Shown: positions 16,174-25,880, counted from the stretch's first letter. The stretch: DNA of 61,420 nt from an uncultured Dokdonia sp. (GCA_913060645.1 CAJXSW010000003.1:1-61420), one strand, 5' to 3'. Translations and numbers: made by a program. The notes: generated from the sequence alone by a model not told the origin.

Positions 16174-16626
16174 ATGAAGGCAGTAATTCAGCGAGTAACA
16201 GAAGCCTCTGTCACTATAAATGGAGTTGTAAAATCTGAGATTGACCACGGATTACTTGTATTGCTAGGTGTTACTCATGATGATACCAAAGAAGATATTG
16301 AGTGGCTCACAAATAAAATAATTGGCCTACGAATTTTTAGTGATAATGATGGCGCAATGAATCTTTCTGTGGGTGACGTAGATGGAGATATTTTGGTGAT
16401 TAGTCAGTTTACATTATATGCAAGTACCAAGAAGGGTAATCGTCCTTCATTTTTAGAAGCAGCACGGCCAGATACAGCCATTCCCATGTATGAGGAGTTT
16501 GTGAGTACGCTTTCGCGAAAGCGCAACAAACCCACCTATACAGGAGAATTTGGTGCAGATATGAAGGTTCAATTACTTAATGATGGACCTGTTACGATTG
16601 TGATTGACACAAAAAATAAAAGATAA
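16174..16626 (+). CDS. dtd: D-aminoacyl-tRNA deacylase
   Basis: 150 residues, the normal DTD length. Active-site motif SQFTLYA (77-83) and the Gly-Pro of NDGPVTI (138-139) are both present. It removes D-amino acids (and Gly from tRNA-Ala) from tRNA. A palindrome inside the gene reads LSRKR (113-117). Likely one transcript with rsgA and the MazG-like gene, with gaps of only 2-3 bases. Confidence 0.97.
   Translation: MKAVIQRVTEASVTINGVVKSEIDHGLLVLLGVTHDDTKEDIEWLTNKIIGLRIFSDNDGAMNLSVGDVDGDILVISQFTLYASTKKGNRPSFLEAARPDTAIPMYEEFVSTLSRKRNKPTYTGEFGADMKVQLLNDGPVTIVIDTKNKR
16508..16523. repeat. CGCTTTCGCGAAAGCG palindrome (coding)
   Basis: Full element in dtd, read in the L-S-R-K-R frame. Confidence 0.95.
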
Positions 16627-16629
16627 TAA

Positions 16630-16956
16630 ATGAACATTTCAGACTCACAACAAGCAGTAGACGATTGGATAAAAGCTCACGGAGTGCGCTATTTTAATGA
16701 ACTTACTAATATGGCTCAGCTTGCTGAAGAGGTAGGAGAGGTGGCGCGCATTATCGCACGTCGCTATGGGGAGCAGAGTGAGAAAGAAAGTGATAAAGGC
16801 AAAGATCTAGGGGAGGAACTTGCAGATGTCATGTTTGTAGTATTATGCCTGGCAAATCAGACTGGAGTTAATCTTCAAGAAGCGTTTGATAAAAAGCTTG
16901 ATATAAAGACTAAACGTGATCACGATCGTCATCACAATAATGAGAAATTGAAATAA
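16630..16956 (+). CDS. MazG-like nucleotide pyrophosphohydrolase
   Basis: 108 residues, all helical. The metal-binding pattern EEVGE (33-37) followed by EELAD (62-66) is that of the MazG/dUTPase-like superfamily, which hydrolyses NTPs or dNTPs to monophosphates and pyrophosphate. The length fits the small single-domain group; the substrate cannot be told. It sits 3 bases after dtd and 6 bases before aroA, so it is part of the rsgA-aroA transcript. Confidence 0.88.
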   Translation: MNISDSQQAVDDWIKAHGVRYFNELTNMAQLAEEVGEVARIIARRYGEQSEKESDKGKDLGEELADVMFVVLCLANQTGVNLQEAFDKKLDIKTKRDHDRHHNNEKLK

Positions 16957-16962
16957 TAGCCT

Positions 16963-18210
16963 ATGCTCTTAAAAGTACAACATACTGCAGCCAGCACTAG
17001 TGGTGAGATACAAATCACAGGGTCAAAAAGTGAGACTAACAGACTGCTTATTTTACAAGCGCTCTTTGATGGAATTGTAGTAAAGAATATTTCAAATAGT
17101 GATGATGCTGCGGTGATGCAAAAGGCACTAGCTTCTATAGATAGCGAAGTGGATATTTACCATGCGGGTACGGCAATGCGTTTTCTTACCGCTTATTTTT
17201 CTATACAAGAAGGTAGAGAGACGTTGCTTACGGGTAGCGAGCGCATGCAGCAACGCCCTATGGCAATATTGGTAGAAGCATTGCAGCAGTTAGGTGCTCA
17301 GGTTTCTTATGTAAAAAATGATGGGTATCCGCCGCTTCATATTAAAGGAAGCAAACTCACAAAAAGTGAGGTTACGCTCAAGGCAAATGTGAGCAGCCAG
17401 TATATCTCTGCACTTATGATGATGGGAGCAGCGCTAGAGAATGGACTTACCATTCATCTTGATGGTAAAATCACTTCGGTGCCTTATATAAACATGACGC
17501 TAGCATTATTACATCAGCTAGATATTGCGGCCACTTTTGAAGGTCAGACTATCACTATTAAGCCAGGAAGAAAGAGTAGCGAGCATAGGGAAATTACAGT
17601 AGAGTCAGATTGGAGTAGTGCATCGTACTTTTATAGTATTGTTGCGCTTTCGCGAAAGCGTACTTTAGACACTTCTATAACCATAAGCAGTTATAAGGAA
17701 GATAGCTTGCAGGGTGATGCGGTATTACAAGATATTTACAGGCAGCTAGGTGTAATTTCTGAATTTAATGGAGATACACTTACCTTGACACTAGCCAAAG
17801 ATTTTGAAGTTCCTGAAACAATCACTTTGGATCTTGCAAATGCGCCAGACATTGCGCAGACTATAGCAGTTACTTGTTTAGGACTAGGAGTAGGATGTCA
17901 TCTTACGGGATTGCATACCCTCAAAATAAAAGAAACAGACAGGCTAGAAGCACTACGAGAAGAGATTACAAAGCTAGGCGGTGGGATTATGGTAACAGAT
18001 ACAGACCTTACGTTACTGCCACAAGAAGCAGCGCTTAACGAGAATATTACGATTGCGACATATCATGATCATCGTATGGCAATGGCATTTGCGCCACTAG
18101 CGCTATCAGTTCCATTGTTGATAGATGATGCGGGTGTGGTGTCTAAGTCATATCCAGATTTTTGGAAAGATTTAGAAACTTTAGGCTTTGGTCAAGAGAT
18201 AATTGGCTAA
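16963..18210 (+). CDS. aroA: 3-phosphoshikimate 1-carboxyvinyltransferase (EPSP synthase)
   Basis: 415 residues; joins shikimate-3-phosphate and PEP in the shikimate pathway. Typical pieces: GSKSETNRLLIL near the N-terminus, GTAMRFLTAYFS (about 68-79), LTGSERMQQRPM (about 88-99), and YHDHRMAMAFAPLAL near the C-terminus. The protein is somewhat shorter than the E. coli enzyme (427). The palindrome in the gene reads LSRKR (229-233). Unlike the other aromatic genes it is outside the attenuated operon, in a transcript with rsgA, dtd and mazG-like. Confidence 0.95.
   Translation: MLLKVQHTAASTSGEIQITGSKSETNRLLILQALFDGIVVKNISNSDDAAVMQKALASIDSEVDIYHAGTAMRFLTAYFSIQEGRETLLTGSERMQQRPMAILVEALQQLGAQVSYVKNDGYPPLHIKGSKLTKSEVTLKANVSSQYISALMMMGAALENGLTIHLDGKITSVPYINMTLALLHQLDIAATFEGQTITIKPGRKSSEHREITVESDWSSASYFYSIVALSRKRTLDTSITISSYKEDSLQGDAVLQDIYRQLGVISEFNGDTLTLTLAKDFEVPETITLDLANAPDIAQTIAVTCLGLGVGCHLTGLHTLKIKETDRLEALREEITKLGGGIMVTDTDLTLLPQEAALNENITIATYHDHRMAMAFAPLALSVPLLIDDAGVVSKSYPDFWKDLETLGFGQEIIG
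17645..17660. repeat. CGCTTTCGCGAAAGCG palindrome (coding)
   Basis: Full element in aroA, read in the L-S-R-K-R frame. Confidence 0.95.
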
Positions 18211-18214
18211 ACAC

Positions 18215-18246
18215 TTGACAACGCCTATCTCAAGATTGTATCTTTG
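18215..18246 (+). promoter_or_regulatory. queA promoter
   Basis: TTG at 18215-18217, 21 bases, perfect TATCTTTG at 18239-18246. The leader would be about 60 bases. Confidence 0.75.
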
Positions 18247-18310
18247 CAATCTTGCAAATGAGCGGTTCATACTGCTTTTGTGAGCACAAAAACTAAAATA
18301 AAAACCCTTT

Positions 18311-19360
18311 ATGAAGTTATCACATTTTAACTTTGATTTGCCAGATGAATTACTAGCAGATCGCCCAGCCGAAAATCGTGACGAGTCACGCCTTATGGTA
18401 CTTAACCGAAAAGAGCAGACTATAGAGCACAAAATGTTTAAAGACATTATTGATTATTTTGAGCCGGAAGATGTGATGGTGCTTAATAATACTAAGGTTT
18501 TTCCAGCACGTTTATACGGTAATAAAGAAAAGACTGGAGCGCGCATCGAAGTATTCTTACTTAGAGAACTTAACTCAGAAACACGCCTATGGGATGTTCT
18601 TGTAGATCCAGCACGTAAAATACGTATAGGTAACAAGCTTTACTTTGGTGACGATGAGAGTCTAGTAGCAGAAGTAATTGATAACACAACATCAAGAGGA
18701 CGTACACTTCGTTTCTTATATGATGGATCTTACGAGGAATTTAGAAAAAAGCTAACGTCACTAGGAGAGACGCCATTACCTAAATATATTAATAGAGAGG
18801 TAGAGCCAGAAGATGAAGATCGCTACCAGACTATTTATGCAACAGAAGAAGGAGCTGTAGCCGCGCCTACTGCAGGTTTACACTTCTCAAAGCACTTATT
18901 AAAGCGTCTTGAGATAAAAGGAGTAGACTTTGCTGAGGTTACACTGCACGTAGGTCTAGGAACTTTCAGCGCAGTTGAGGTAGAAGATCTATCTAAGCAT
19001 AAAATGGATAGTGAAGAGGCATATATACATAAGCCAGCAACAGAGATTATCAATAAAGCGCTAAAGGAAAAACGTCGTATTTGTGCCGTAGGTACAACCT
19101 CGATGAGAGTGATGGAAAGTGCTGTTTCTAGTAACCATACACTTAATGAGTTTGGTGGATGGACTAACAAATTCATCTTCCCTCCATACGATTTTAGTAT
19201 CGCAAACTGTATGATTACAAACTTTCATACACCTAAGTCTACTTTGTTAATGATGGTTTCTGCGTTTGCAGGTCATGATTTTATGAAGAGAGCTTATGAT
19301 GAAGCAGTAAAAGAGAAATACAAATTCTACTCTTACGGAGACGCAATGTTGATTATCTAA
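18311..19360 (+). CDS. queA: S-adenosylmethionine:tRNA ribosyltransferase-isomerase
   Basis: 349 residues, normal QueA length. Recognisable stretches are the N-terminal [30 protein letters not shown] (about 192-199), HVGLGTF (about 216-222) and the C-terminal [18 protein letters not shown]. It transfers the ribose of SAM to preQ1 in tRNA anticodons to give epoxyqueuosine. It has its own promoter and ends at the terminator 19381-19410. Confidence 0.97.
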   Translation: MKLSHFNFDLPDELLADRPAENRDESRLMVLNRKEQTIEHKMFKDIIDYFEPEDVMVLNNTKVFPARLYGNKEKTGARIEVFLLRELNSETRLWDVLVDPARKIRIGNKLYFGDDESLVAEVIDNTTSRGRTLRFLYDGSYEEFRKKLTSLGETPLPKYINREVEPEDEDRYQTIYATEEGAVAAPTAGLHFSKHLLKRLEIKGVDFAEVTLHVGLGTFSAVEVEDLSKHKMDSEEAYIHKPATEIINKALKEKRRICAVGTTSMRVMESAVSSNHTLNEFGGWTNKFIFPPYDFSIANCMITNFHTPKSTLLMMVSAFAGHDFMKRAYDEAVKEKYKFYSYGDAMLII

Positions 19361-19380
19361 TTTCAGCAGATATAATTATA

Positions 19381-19410
19381 AAAACCCAAACAGCAATGTT
19401 TGGGTTTTTT
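19381..19410 (+). terminator. Intrinsic terminator of queA
   Basis: AAAACCCAAAC (19381-19391) pairs with GTTTGGGTTTT (19398-19408), loop AGCAAT, T-run to 19410. Confidence 0.9.
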
Positions 19411-19470
19411 GTTTTAGGAGCATCACCTTGTGGTATTTGTGGTATCTAGTTTCCCGCTTTCATTGCAATT

Positions 19471-19501
19471 CCTCGGGCCGGCTTCGCCAGGCAGCTGCGG
19501 G
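19471..19501. repeat. GC-rich hairpin patch
   Basis: A short GC-rich stretch in AT-rich surroundings, with GCCGGC (19477-19482) folding onto GCCAGGC (19486-19492) around TTC. CCCGC (19453-19457) and GCGGG (19497-19501) can close an outer stem. It may be a remnant of a dispersed element; I cannot verify this from one copy. Confidence 0.35.
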
Positions 19502-19556
19502 ATTTTCATTACAATCGGGGCTAGGGAGTTAAGCTCGTTTGCGTATGCTAGTGTTC

Positions 19557-21029
19557 TTAATGCTCATCATTAAGTTGCTTCACAATGGCTGCAATTTTTT
19601 TGTTTTTTGAAGTTCGGTCTAAAACCTTAGGTGGAGCTTGTCGCACTTCGCAATCTATAATAGCACAGCGCTCGCAAGTAACTCCTACGTTACGAGTAGG
19701 GATATTTGGATCCTTAAGGAATTTTATTTTGCGCTCGAGTTGTTTGTTTATGAGGAGACCTATGCTTATGCTTCTAAACTTGTTTTCTTTAAAGGGGTCT
19801 TTTGTAGCGGTGGATAGTACCAAGTATCGTACGCCTTCATTTTCATAATTAGAAATTTGCAAGTCAAACTTACTATTCTCGCTACTCTTAGATAGATCTT
19901 TAAGCACTTGTAGTGACACCCATCTTCTGCAGTAGTGTTCATCACTCTCATTTGCTCGTGGAGCATGCTGGTGTGCTAGGTGTAGCTCCTTTGTGAGGTG
20001 AAATTTAGTGTCGTTAAGCTTGTGCGTAAACCGCAAGAAAAACAAATTCTTGATATTAAATTCTTTAGGTAAGATATTTGTAAGTCGCTGATAGAAAGAC
20101 TCAGGTGATGCATTGAACTCATTTGTAATGTGCTCAAAAGTATTTTTTTGAAAAGTACGCTCCTTAAAAATATCTTTGATTTTGGTTGTGAGATTTTTTC
20201 TTGGAATGATCAATGCTCCAGCAAAGTAAGAGGCATAAAAATTATTGAGCACTTGGTCAAAAGTTTCAAAGAGTATCCACGGGAACGTGTATAGCCTTTC
20301 TGTAATGTTTAGATAATTATAGGCTATTTCTTTTGCGTAGATAAACGTGCGTTGTGACTCATCTATATCACCCGCGACTAGTAGCGATCGTGATTTTGGA
20401 ATAAAAACAGATCGGAGGTTATCTAAATCCTCGTGCTTGTCTAGTTCATCATTTTTTATGGTGTAGTTGTACTCTTCTATGAGAATTTCCTCTAGTTCAT
20501 TTGATGAGATACCCTGTCCTTGATTTATTTGATAAGACTTAACAAAGTCGAGCACTTTTTGCTCTACGTTGTCAAAGTAGTTATTGTTTGCCTCTTGAAA
20601 TGATCGCACAGAGGCTAGAAAGAAGCTTTCTCTGCTAAAGTTGTAGTGTTGCGCTATCTCTATAATTGTGCTTATAAAAGCATTGACCTTGGCTGGAGCA
20701 TTCGATACAATATCTATTAAGTCACTTTCCTTAATCCCAAAAAGCTCAAGAGGTATCTCTTTGAGAATCTTTGATTTTAAAATCTCTCCTATAGGAGCAA
20801 GATTTTTATCAAGTTTTAAAGAGACCATCTGGTCATATGGAATGTCTAATTTTTCAGAAAGTGTAACTATCTTATCGGGTTTAGGATATTTTTTTCCATT
20901 TTCAATTTCATTTAAATATGATTTTGAAAGCCCAGTAAGTTTTGATAGTCCAAAAAGTGATAAATTCTTGTCAGTCCTTATCTGGCGTAGCTTTAAGCCA
21001 AATATGAGTTTGATATCTTCTTCTTCCAT
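19557..21029 (-). CDS. XRE-family regulator of the RamB/ScfR (short-chain fatty acyl-CoA regulator) type
   Basis: 490 residues. XRE helix-turn-helix at about 8-65 (LRQIRTDKNLSLFGLSKLTGLSKSYLNEIENG), a middle domain related to ImmA/IrrE (NFYASYFAGALIIPR), and a DUF2083-like C-terminal domain with CERCAIIDCEVRQAPP. This layout is that of RamB and ScfR, which sense short-chain acyl-CoAs and control acetate and glyoxylate genes. It is divergent from aceB-aceA with 125 bases between, so those are the likely targets. A perfect TATATTTG box lies 5 bases before the ATG, suggesting a leaderless transcript. The acyl-CoA ligand is inferred from the family. Confidence 0.88.
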   Translation of the reverse strand: MEEEDIKLIFGLKLRQIRTDKNLSLFGLSKLTGLSKSYLNEIENGKKYPKPDKIVTLSEKLDIPYDQMVSLKLDKNLAPIGEILKSKILKEIPLELFGIKESDLIDIVSNAPAKVNAFISTIIEIAQHYNFSRESFFLASVRSFQEANNNYFDNVEQKVLDFVKSYQINQGQGISSNELEEILIEEYNYTIKNDELDKHEDLDNLRSVFIPKSRSLLVAGDIDESQRTFIYAKEIAYNYLNITERLYTFPWILFETFDQVLNNFYASYFAGALIIPRKNLTTKIKDIFKERTFQKNTFEHITNEFNASPESFYQRLTNILPKEFNIKNLFFLRFTHKLNDTKFHLTKELHLAHQHAPRANESDEHYCRRWVSLQVLKDLSKSSENSKFDLQISNYENEGVRYLVLSTATKDPFKENKFRSISIGLLINKQLERKIKFLKDPNIPTRNVGVTCERCAIIDCEVRQAPPKVLDRTSKNKKIAAIVKQLNDEH

Positions 21030-21034
21030 ATATA

Positions 21035-21042
21035 CAAATATA
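21035..21042 (-). promoter_or_regulatory. -7 box of the acyl-CoA regulator gene
   Basis: TATATTTG on the minus strand, ending 6 bases before the ATG at 21029. No TTG at the -33 position. Start of transcription and of translation should nearly coincide. Confidence 0.6.
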
Positions 21043-21045
21043 CCA

Positions 21046-21097
21046 CTTTTTGCGAATAGCTATTTTTAGTGAAAAGATAAATTTAGCGAACGTTCGC
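21046..21097. promoter_or_regulatory. Candidate operator between the regulator and aceB
   Basis: GCGAACGTTCGC (21086-21097) is a perfect 12-base palindrome lying just after a TAAATTTA box (21078-21085) that could be the aceB -7. A related half-site, TTTTTGCGAA, lies at 21047-21056 next to the regulator's own -7 box. The shared unit GCGAA resembles the TTTGC(A/G)AA half-site known for RamB. Binding is inferred. Confidence 0.5.
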
Positions 21098-21154
21098 TTT
21101 TTTAATTAAAGTATTTTTTTTAACATTGTGCCATAGAATTTTAAAAAGATAATT

Positions 21155-22750
21155 ATGGCTCCTGAAATAAACCAACATGCACTAAGCTTTAGCAACCAAG
21201 TAAAAAGCTATTATTCAGAAATACTCACTGATGAGGCATTAGACTTCATTAAGGCGCTTCATGATAAGTTTAATCCCGCACGTTTAGAGTTATTACGTTC
21301 TAGAGAGCAACAACAGTTACTATTTGATCAAGGGCAAAAGCCTGTCTTTCCTTTAGAAACACAAGAAATAAGAGAGGGTGAGTGGACTGCGGGAGAGATT
21401 CCTCAAGATTTGCAAGATAGAAGGGTGGAGATCACAGGACCTACAGATCGTAAGATGGTTATTAACGCACTTAACTCTGGTGCAAAAACATTTATGGCAG
21501 ACCTAGAAGATAGCACTGCGCCTACATGGAGAAATGTGATGGAAGGTCAGATTAACTTGCGAGATGCAGTAAATAAAACGATATCATATCATCACCCTAC
21601 TAAGGATAAAAAATATACACTCAATGATGCTGTTGCTACATTATTGGTAAGGCCAAGAGGGTGGCATCTGAATGAAAAACATGTTCTTGTAGATGGCGTA
21701 GAAGTGTCTGGGTCTTTGTTAGATTTTGGATTGTATTTCTTTACAAACGTGCGTCAGTTACTAGAAAATGATACAGGACCCTATTTCTACCTAGCAAAGC
21801 TTGAGCATTATAAGGAAGCGAGACTATGGAATGAGGTTTTTAAATTTTCTCAAGATTACTTAAATATTCCTGAGGGAACGATTAAATGTACAGTACTAAT
21901 CGAGACAATCACGGCAAGCCATCAGTTGGATGAAATTATATATGAGTTAAAAGATCATATCGTAGGTCTTAATTGCGGTCGCTGGGATTATATATTCTCG
22001 TATATCAAGAAGTTTAGAAATGATTCAGATTTCTTAGTTCCTAACAGGGATCAAGTAGGAATGACGGCACCTTTTATGGACGCATATTCTAAGTTGGTAA
22101 TTCAAAGATGTCACAAACGCGGAATTCTCGCAATAGGTGGTATGGCTGCGCAAGTGCCTATTAAAAATGACCCTTCGGCAAATCAAGCGGCTTTAGAAAA
22201 AGTAAGAAAAGATAAAGAGCGTGAGGTTCTAAATGGTCATGATGGGACATGGGTTGCTCACCCAGCTCTTGTTCAAATCGCGATGGATGAGTTTGATAAT
22301 CATATATCTACAGCAAATCAACTGCACATTACAAGAGATGATGTTGTTGTGACAGCAGATGATCTAGTCGCAATTCCCGAGGGAACAGTTACAGAAGCTG
22401 GTGTGCGTAAAAATATTAATGTAGGTATTCTCTACCTCAATGCTTGGTTAAGTGGTCAAGGTGCGGTAGCTCTTTATCACTTAATGGAAGACGCTGCTAC
22501 TGCCGAAATATCAAGAACACAAATCTGGCACTGGATAAAAAACAAAGCAGTGCTGGAAGGTGGAAAAGTATTTACAAAAGAGTACTTCAATGAACTTTTT
22601 GATGAAGAAGTTGAAAAAATCATTACTGAAGTGGGTTCTCATAAAATAAAAGAAACTCAGTTTGAGAATGCATTTAACCTCTTTAAAGAGTTGGTCTTAG
22701 CAGAAGACTTTGAAGAGTTCTTAACCACGCCAGCTTATAAATTTCTTTAG
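21155..22750 (+). CDS. aceB: Malate synthase A
   Basis: 531 residues, the usual MSA length. It condenses glyoxylate with acetyl-CoA to malate, the second step of the glyoxylate shunt. Typical stretches: FMADLEDSTAPTW (about 109-121), VRPRGWHLNEKH with the catalytic Arg, VLIETITASHQLDEIIYEL, LNCGRWDYIFSYIK, and AIGGMAAQVPIKND. It is followed by isocitrate lyase after 93 bases and is probably controlled by the divergent acyl-CoA regulator. Confidence 0.97.
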   Translation: MAPEINQHALSFSNQVKSYYSEILTDEALDFIKALHDKFNPARLELLRSREQQQLLFDQGQKPVFPLETQEIREGEWTAGEIPQDLQDRRVEITGPTDRKMVINALNSGAKTFMADLEDSTAPTWRNVMEGQINLRDAVNKTISYHHPTKDKKYTLNDAVATLLVRPRGWHLNEKHVLVDGVEVSGSLLDFGLYFFTNVRQLLENDTGPYFYLAKLEHYKEARLWNEVFKFSQDYLNIPEGTIKCTVLIETITASHQLDEIIYELKDHIVGLNCGRWDYIFSYIKKFRNDSDFLVPNRDQVGMTAPFMDAYSKLVIQRCHKRGILAIGGMAAQVPIKNDPSANQAALEKVRKDKEREVLNGHDGTWVAHPALVQIAMDEFDNHISTANQLHITRDDVVVTADDLVAIPEGTVTEAGVRKNINVGILYLNAWLSGQGAVALYHLMEDAATAEISRTQIWHWIKNKAVLEGGKVFTKEYFNELFDEEVEKIITEVGSHKIKETQFENAFNLFKELVLAEDFEEFLTTPAYKFL

Positions 22751-22843
22751 GTAAATATCCATAGGCTATTTCTCAAATAATCATAACAAAACTATCACCG
22801 CCTTTATAGGCACACATTAAATAAATTTTTAAAACTTAGTATT

Positions 22844-24454
22844 ATGTCAAACTACAATTCGGCTCTTGAAGTTGTTAGATCACTTAAAGCAAAGCATGGA
22901 AACTCTTGGAGTGCCATAAGTCCAGAAAATACAGCTCGTATGGCTGTTCAAAATAGATTTAAAACAGGCCTCGACATTGCAAGATATACTGCGAGTATAA
23001 TGCGCAAGGATATGGAAGAGTACGATGCAAATCCTATGAGTTATACTCAGTCGCTAGGTTGCTGGCACGGGTTTGTAGCGCAGCAAAAAATGATTGCTGT
23101 TAAGAAACATCATGGTACTACTAATAAAAAATACTTATACCTCTCTGGATGGATGGTTGCCGCTTTACGCTCAGAGCTAGGTCCTTTGCCAGATCAATCT
23201 ATGCATGAAAAGACTGCTGTGCCAAAATTAATTGAAGAAATTTATACTTTCTTACGTCAGGCAGATGCCGTAGAACTTAATGATTTGTTTCGTCGTCTTG
23301 ATGCCGGTGAGGATGTGCAAGATCAAATTGATAATTATGAAACGCATATAGTTCCAATTATCGCAGATATAGACGCAGGTTTTGGAAATGAAGAGGCTAC
23401 TTATTTACTAGCAAAGAAAATGATAGAAGCTGGAGCATGCGCACTGCAGATAGAAAATCAAGTATCTGATGCAAAGCAGTGTGGTCACCAGGATGGTAAG
23501 GTAACAGTTCCTCATGAGGATTTTATAGCAAAACTTAACGCACTACGTTATGCCTTTCTAGAGCTCGGAGTAGATGAAGGTGTTATTGTAGCAAGAACAG
23601 ATTCTGAGGGTGCAGGTCTAACTCAGAAGTTACCTGTAAGCCAAGAGCCAGGAGATCTCGCTTCTCAATACCTCGCTTTTGTTGAGGCAGAAGAAGTAGA
23701 TATTAATAGCGCAAATGAAGATGACGTACTTCTTAAAAGAGATGGAAAACTGGTGCGCCCAGTGCGATTACCTAATGGTCTTTATAAGTTTAAGAACGGA
23801 TCAAACATAGATAGGGTAGTGCTTGATTGTATTACAAGTTTGCAAAACGGCGCAGACCTATTATGGATAGAAACCCCTACGCCCAATGTGAAGCAAATCG
23901 CTCATATGGTAAATAGAGTAAGGGCAGTAGAGCCTAGTGCAAAACTAGTTTATAATAACTCTCCTTCTTTTAACTGGACACTTAATTTTAGAAATCAAGC
24001 GTATGATGAAATGGTAGAGGAGGGTGAAAATATGACTGCGTATGATCGTAATAATTTAATGGATGCAGCTTATGATCAGACGGAATTGTCTCATAGAGCA
24101 GATGAAAAAATTAAAACATTCCAAAGAGACGGGGCACTTGAAGCAGGAATATTCCACCATCTCATTACATTGCCTACCTATCATACTACTGCACTGCATA
24201 TGAATAATCTTACAGAAGGTTATTTTGGAGAGCAAGGTATGCTGGCTTATGTGAAAGATGTGCAAAGACAAGAGATACGCAATGGAGTTTCTTGTGTAAA
24301 ACACCAGAGAATGGCGGGTTCTGATCTAGGAGATGATCACAAAACGTTTTATGCGGGAGATAAAGCTCTAAAGGCTGGAGGAGCAAATAATACTAGTAAT
24401 CAATTTCAAGAGAAGAAAACGGTATTAAATAATAATCCTGTTTTGACGGCGTAG
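22844..24454 (+). CDS. aceA: Isocitrate lyase (long form)
   Basis: 536 residues; splits isocitrate to succinate and glyoxylate. The catalytic loop is KQCGH (211-215, Cys213), where E. coli has KKCGH. The protein is about 100 residues longer than E. coli AceA, as in the long (Pseudomonas-like) class. WIETPTPN and YNNSPSFNW are the conserved substrate-binding stretches. Second gene of the glyoxylate operon, ending in the terminator at 24481-24509. Confidence 0.96.
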   Translation: MSNYNSALEVVRSLKAKHGNSWSAISPENTARMAVQNRFKTGLDIARYTASIMRKDMEEYDANPMSYTQSLGCWHGFVAQQKMIAVKKHHGTTNKKYLYLSGWMVAALRSELGPLPDQSMHEKTAVPKLIEEIYTFLRQADAVELNDLFRRLDAGEDVQDQIDNYETHIVPIIADIDAGFGNEEATYLLAKKMIEAGACALQIENQVSDAKQCGHQDGKVTVPHEDFIAKLNALRYAFLELGVDEGVIVARTDSEGAGLTQKLPVSQEPGDLASQYLAFVEAEEVDINSANEDDVLLKRDGKLVRPVRLPNGLYKFKNGSNIDRVVLDCITSLQNGADLLWIETPTPNVKQIAHMVNRVRAVEPSAKLVYNNSPSFNWTLNFRNQAYDEMVEEGENMTAYDRNNLMDAAYDQTELSHRADEKIKTFQRDGALEAGIFHHLITLPTYHTTALHMNNLTEGYFGEQGMLAYVKDVQRQEIRNGVSCVKHQRMAGSDLGDDHKTFYAGDKALKAGGANNTSNQFQEKKTVLNNNPVLTA

Positions 24455-24480
24455 CCTCAAACTCATTGTTAATTATTTAG

Positions 24481-24509
24481 AAGGCGGTGTTCTGTACGCC
24501 GCCTTTTTT
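24481..24509 (+). terminator. Intrinsic terminator of aceBA
   Basis: AAGGCGG and CCGCCTT form a GC-rich stem (with an inner GT/AC pair), followed by a T-run. Confidence 0.9.
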
Positions 24510-24625
24510 GTTCAGCAATAATAATTTCGGTGATAATAGTGTCTAAGTTAGGGTTTTTTTATCCTTACATTTTATTAGATTGCTTTTCTGATATATACTT
24601 ATAGTGGATGATGTTTATTGAGTTG

Positions 24626-24641
24626 CGCTTTCGCGAAAGCG
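24626..24641. repeat. CGCTTTCGCGAAAGCG palindrome
   Basis: Full element in the gap between the aceA terminator and the aminotransferase start, about 75 bases before that start. Confidence 0.95.
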
Positions 24642-24716
24642 TTATTAAAACAAACATTTCACAAGGAAATATGAAAAGGAAGGAAAAAAAATATCATTAA
24701 AAATCTTAGGAAAAAT

Positions 24717-25880
24717 ATGAAAAGTAGAAAATTACTGATGATCCCTGGTCCTATAGAATTTGAGCCAGATGTGTTGCAAGCGATGGCAGCGCCTACTGCG
24801 AGTCATGTTGCGCCAAATTTTATAGAGGTTTTTGGGAATAGTCTAGATATGATGCGTGAAGTGTGGAATGCTCCAAATGGACAGCCATTTGTAGTGGCAG
24901 GAAGCGGTACACTTGCGATGGATATGGCAGCCGCAAATCTACTAGAAAAAGGAGATGCTGCGCTAGTAGTTTCCTCTGGTTATTTTGGAGAACGCTTTAA
25001 GGATATACTAGAAACTTATGGCGCAGATACTACTATATTAAGCGCGCCTATAGGCCAGGTTGTGCCTTTGAGAGAGATAGAAGCGGCTTTTAAAGCAAAA
25101 GAATATAAGGTAGTTACCTTCACGCATGTAGATACATCTACAGGTGTAATGGTTGAACCAGAGCCTCTGTGTAAACTTGCAAAGAAATATAATGTGCTTA
25201 CTATACTTGATGGAGTATGCTCTGTAGCTGGTCAAGAAATCTTGCAAGATGCCTGGGGTGTAGATGTGGTCCTTACAGGATCTCAAAAGGCAATAGGTGT
25301 CCCGCCAGGATTAGCATTACTAGTAGCATCGCAAAAAGCAATAGAAGTGTGGAAAATCCGAAAAACACCTGTTCAAAATTATTATGCATCATGGAATAAC
25401 TGGTTACCCATCATGACAGCATATGAGGAAAGACGTCCATCTTATTTTGGCACCCCACCTGTTAACTTAATTCTAGCACTTGAAAAAAGTCTGCAACTAA
25501 TTTGTAGTGAAGGAATGGTCGCAAGAGTACATAGGCATGAACGCCTTGCTAGTGCTTTTAGGGCTGCAATCCGCTCTTTGAATTTAGATTTATTACCAAA
25601 AACAGAGGAGATTGCTGCGAGTACGCTTACTGCAGTGTACTATCCAAAAGGTATAGACGGAGCTGTTTTAAGGGCAAATATGACGCAAGATGATGTGATT
25701 GTGGCTGGAGGCTTGCTTTCAGAAATCAAAGCCAATTACTTTAGGGTTGGGCACATGGGATCTGTGTCGGCAAATGATTTGCTTTGTGTTCTAGGTGCAT
25801 TAGAGCGCTCGCTATCTGCCTTAAATTATTCTTTTGAATCTGGGGTGAGCTTAAAAGTTTTTCAAGATCGCTTGGATTAA
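24717..25880 (+). CDS. Alanine-glyoxylate (or serine-glyoxylate) aminotransferase, class V
   Basis: 387 residues, class V PLP enzyme. The PLP lysine is K191 (TGSQKAIGVPPGLA); the N-terminal LMIPGPIEFEPDVLQAM and TSTGVMVEP fit the AGXT group. It turns glyoxylate into glycine using alanine or serine. Its position right after malate synthase and isocitrate lyase suggests it drains or supplies glyoxylate, although the terminator and 262-base gap mean it is transcribed separately. The amino donor cannot be told. Confidence 0.88.
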   Translation: MKSRKLLMIPGPIEFEPDVLQAMAAPTASHVAPNFIEVFGNSLDMMREVWNAPNGQPFVVAGSGTLAMDMAAANLLEKGDAALVVSSGYFGERFKDILETYGADTTILSAPIGQVVPLREIEAAFKAKEYKVVTFTHVDTSTGVMVEPEPLCKLAKKYNVLTILDGVCSVAGQEILQDAWGVDVVLTGSQKAIGVPPGLALLVASQKAIEVWKIRKTPVQNYYASWNNWLPIMTAYEERRPSYFGTPPVNLILALEKSLQLICSEGMVARVHRHERLASAFRAAIRSLNLDLLPKTEEIAASTLTAVYYPKGIDGAVLRANMTQDDVIVAGGLLSEIKANYFRVGHMGSVSANDLLCVLGALERSLSALNYSFESGVSLKVFQDRLD

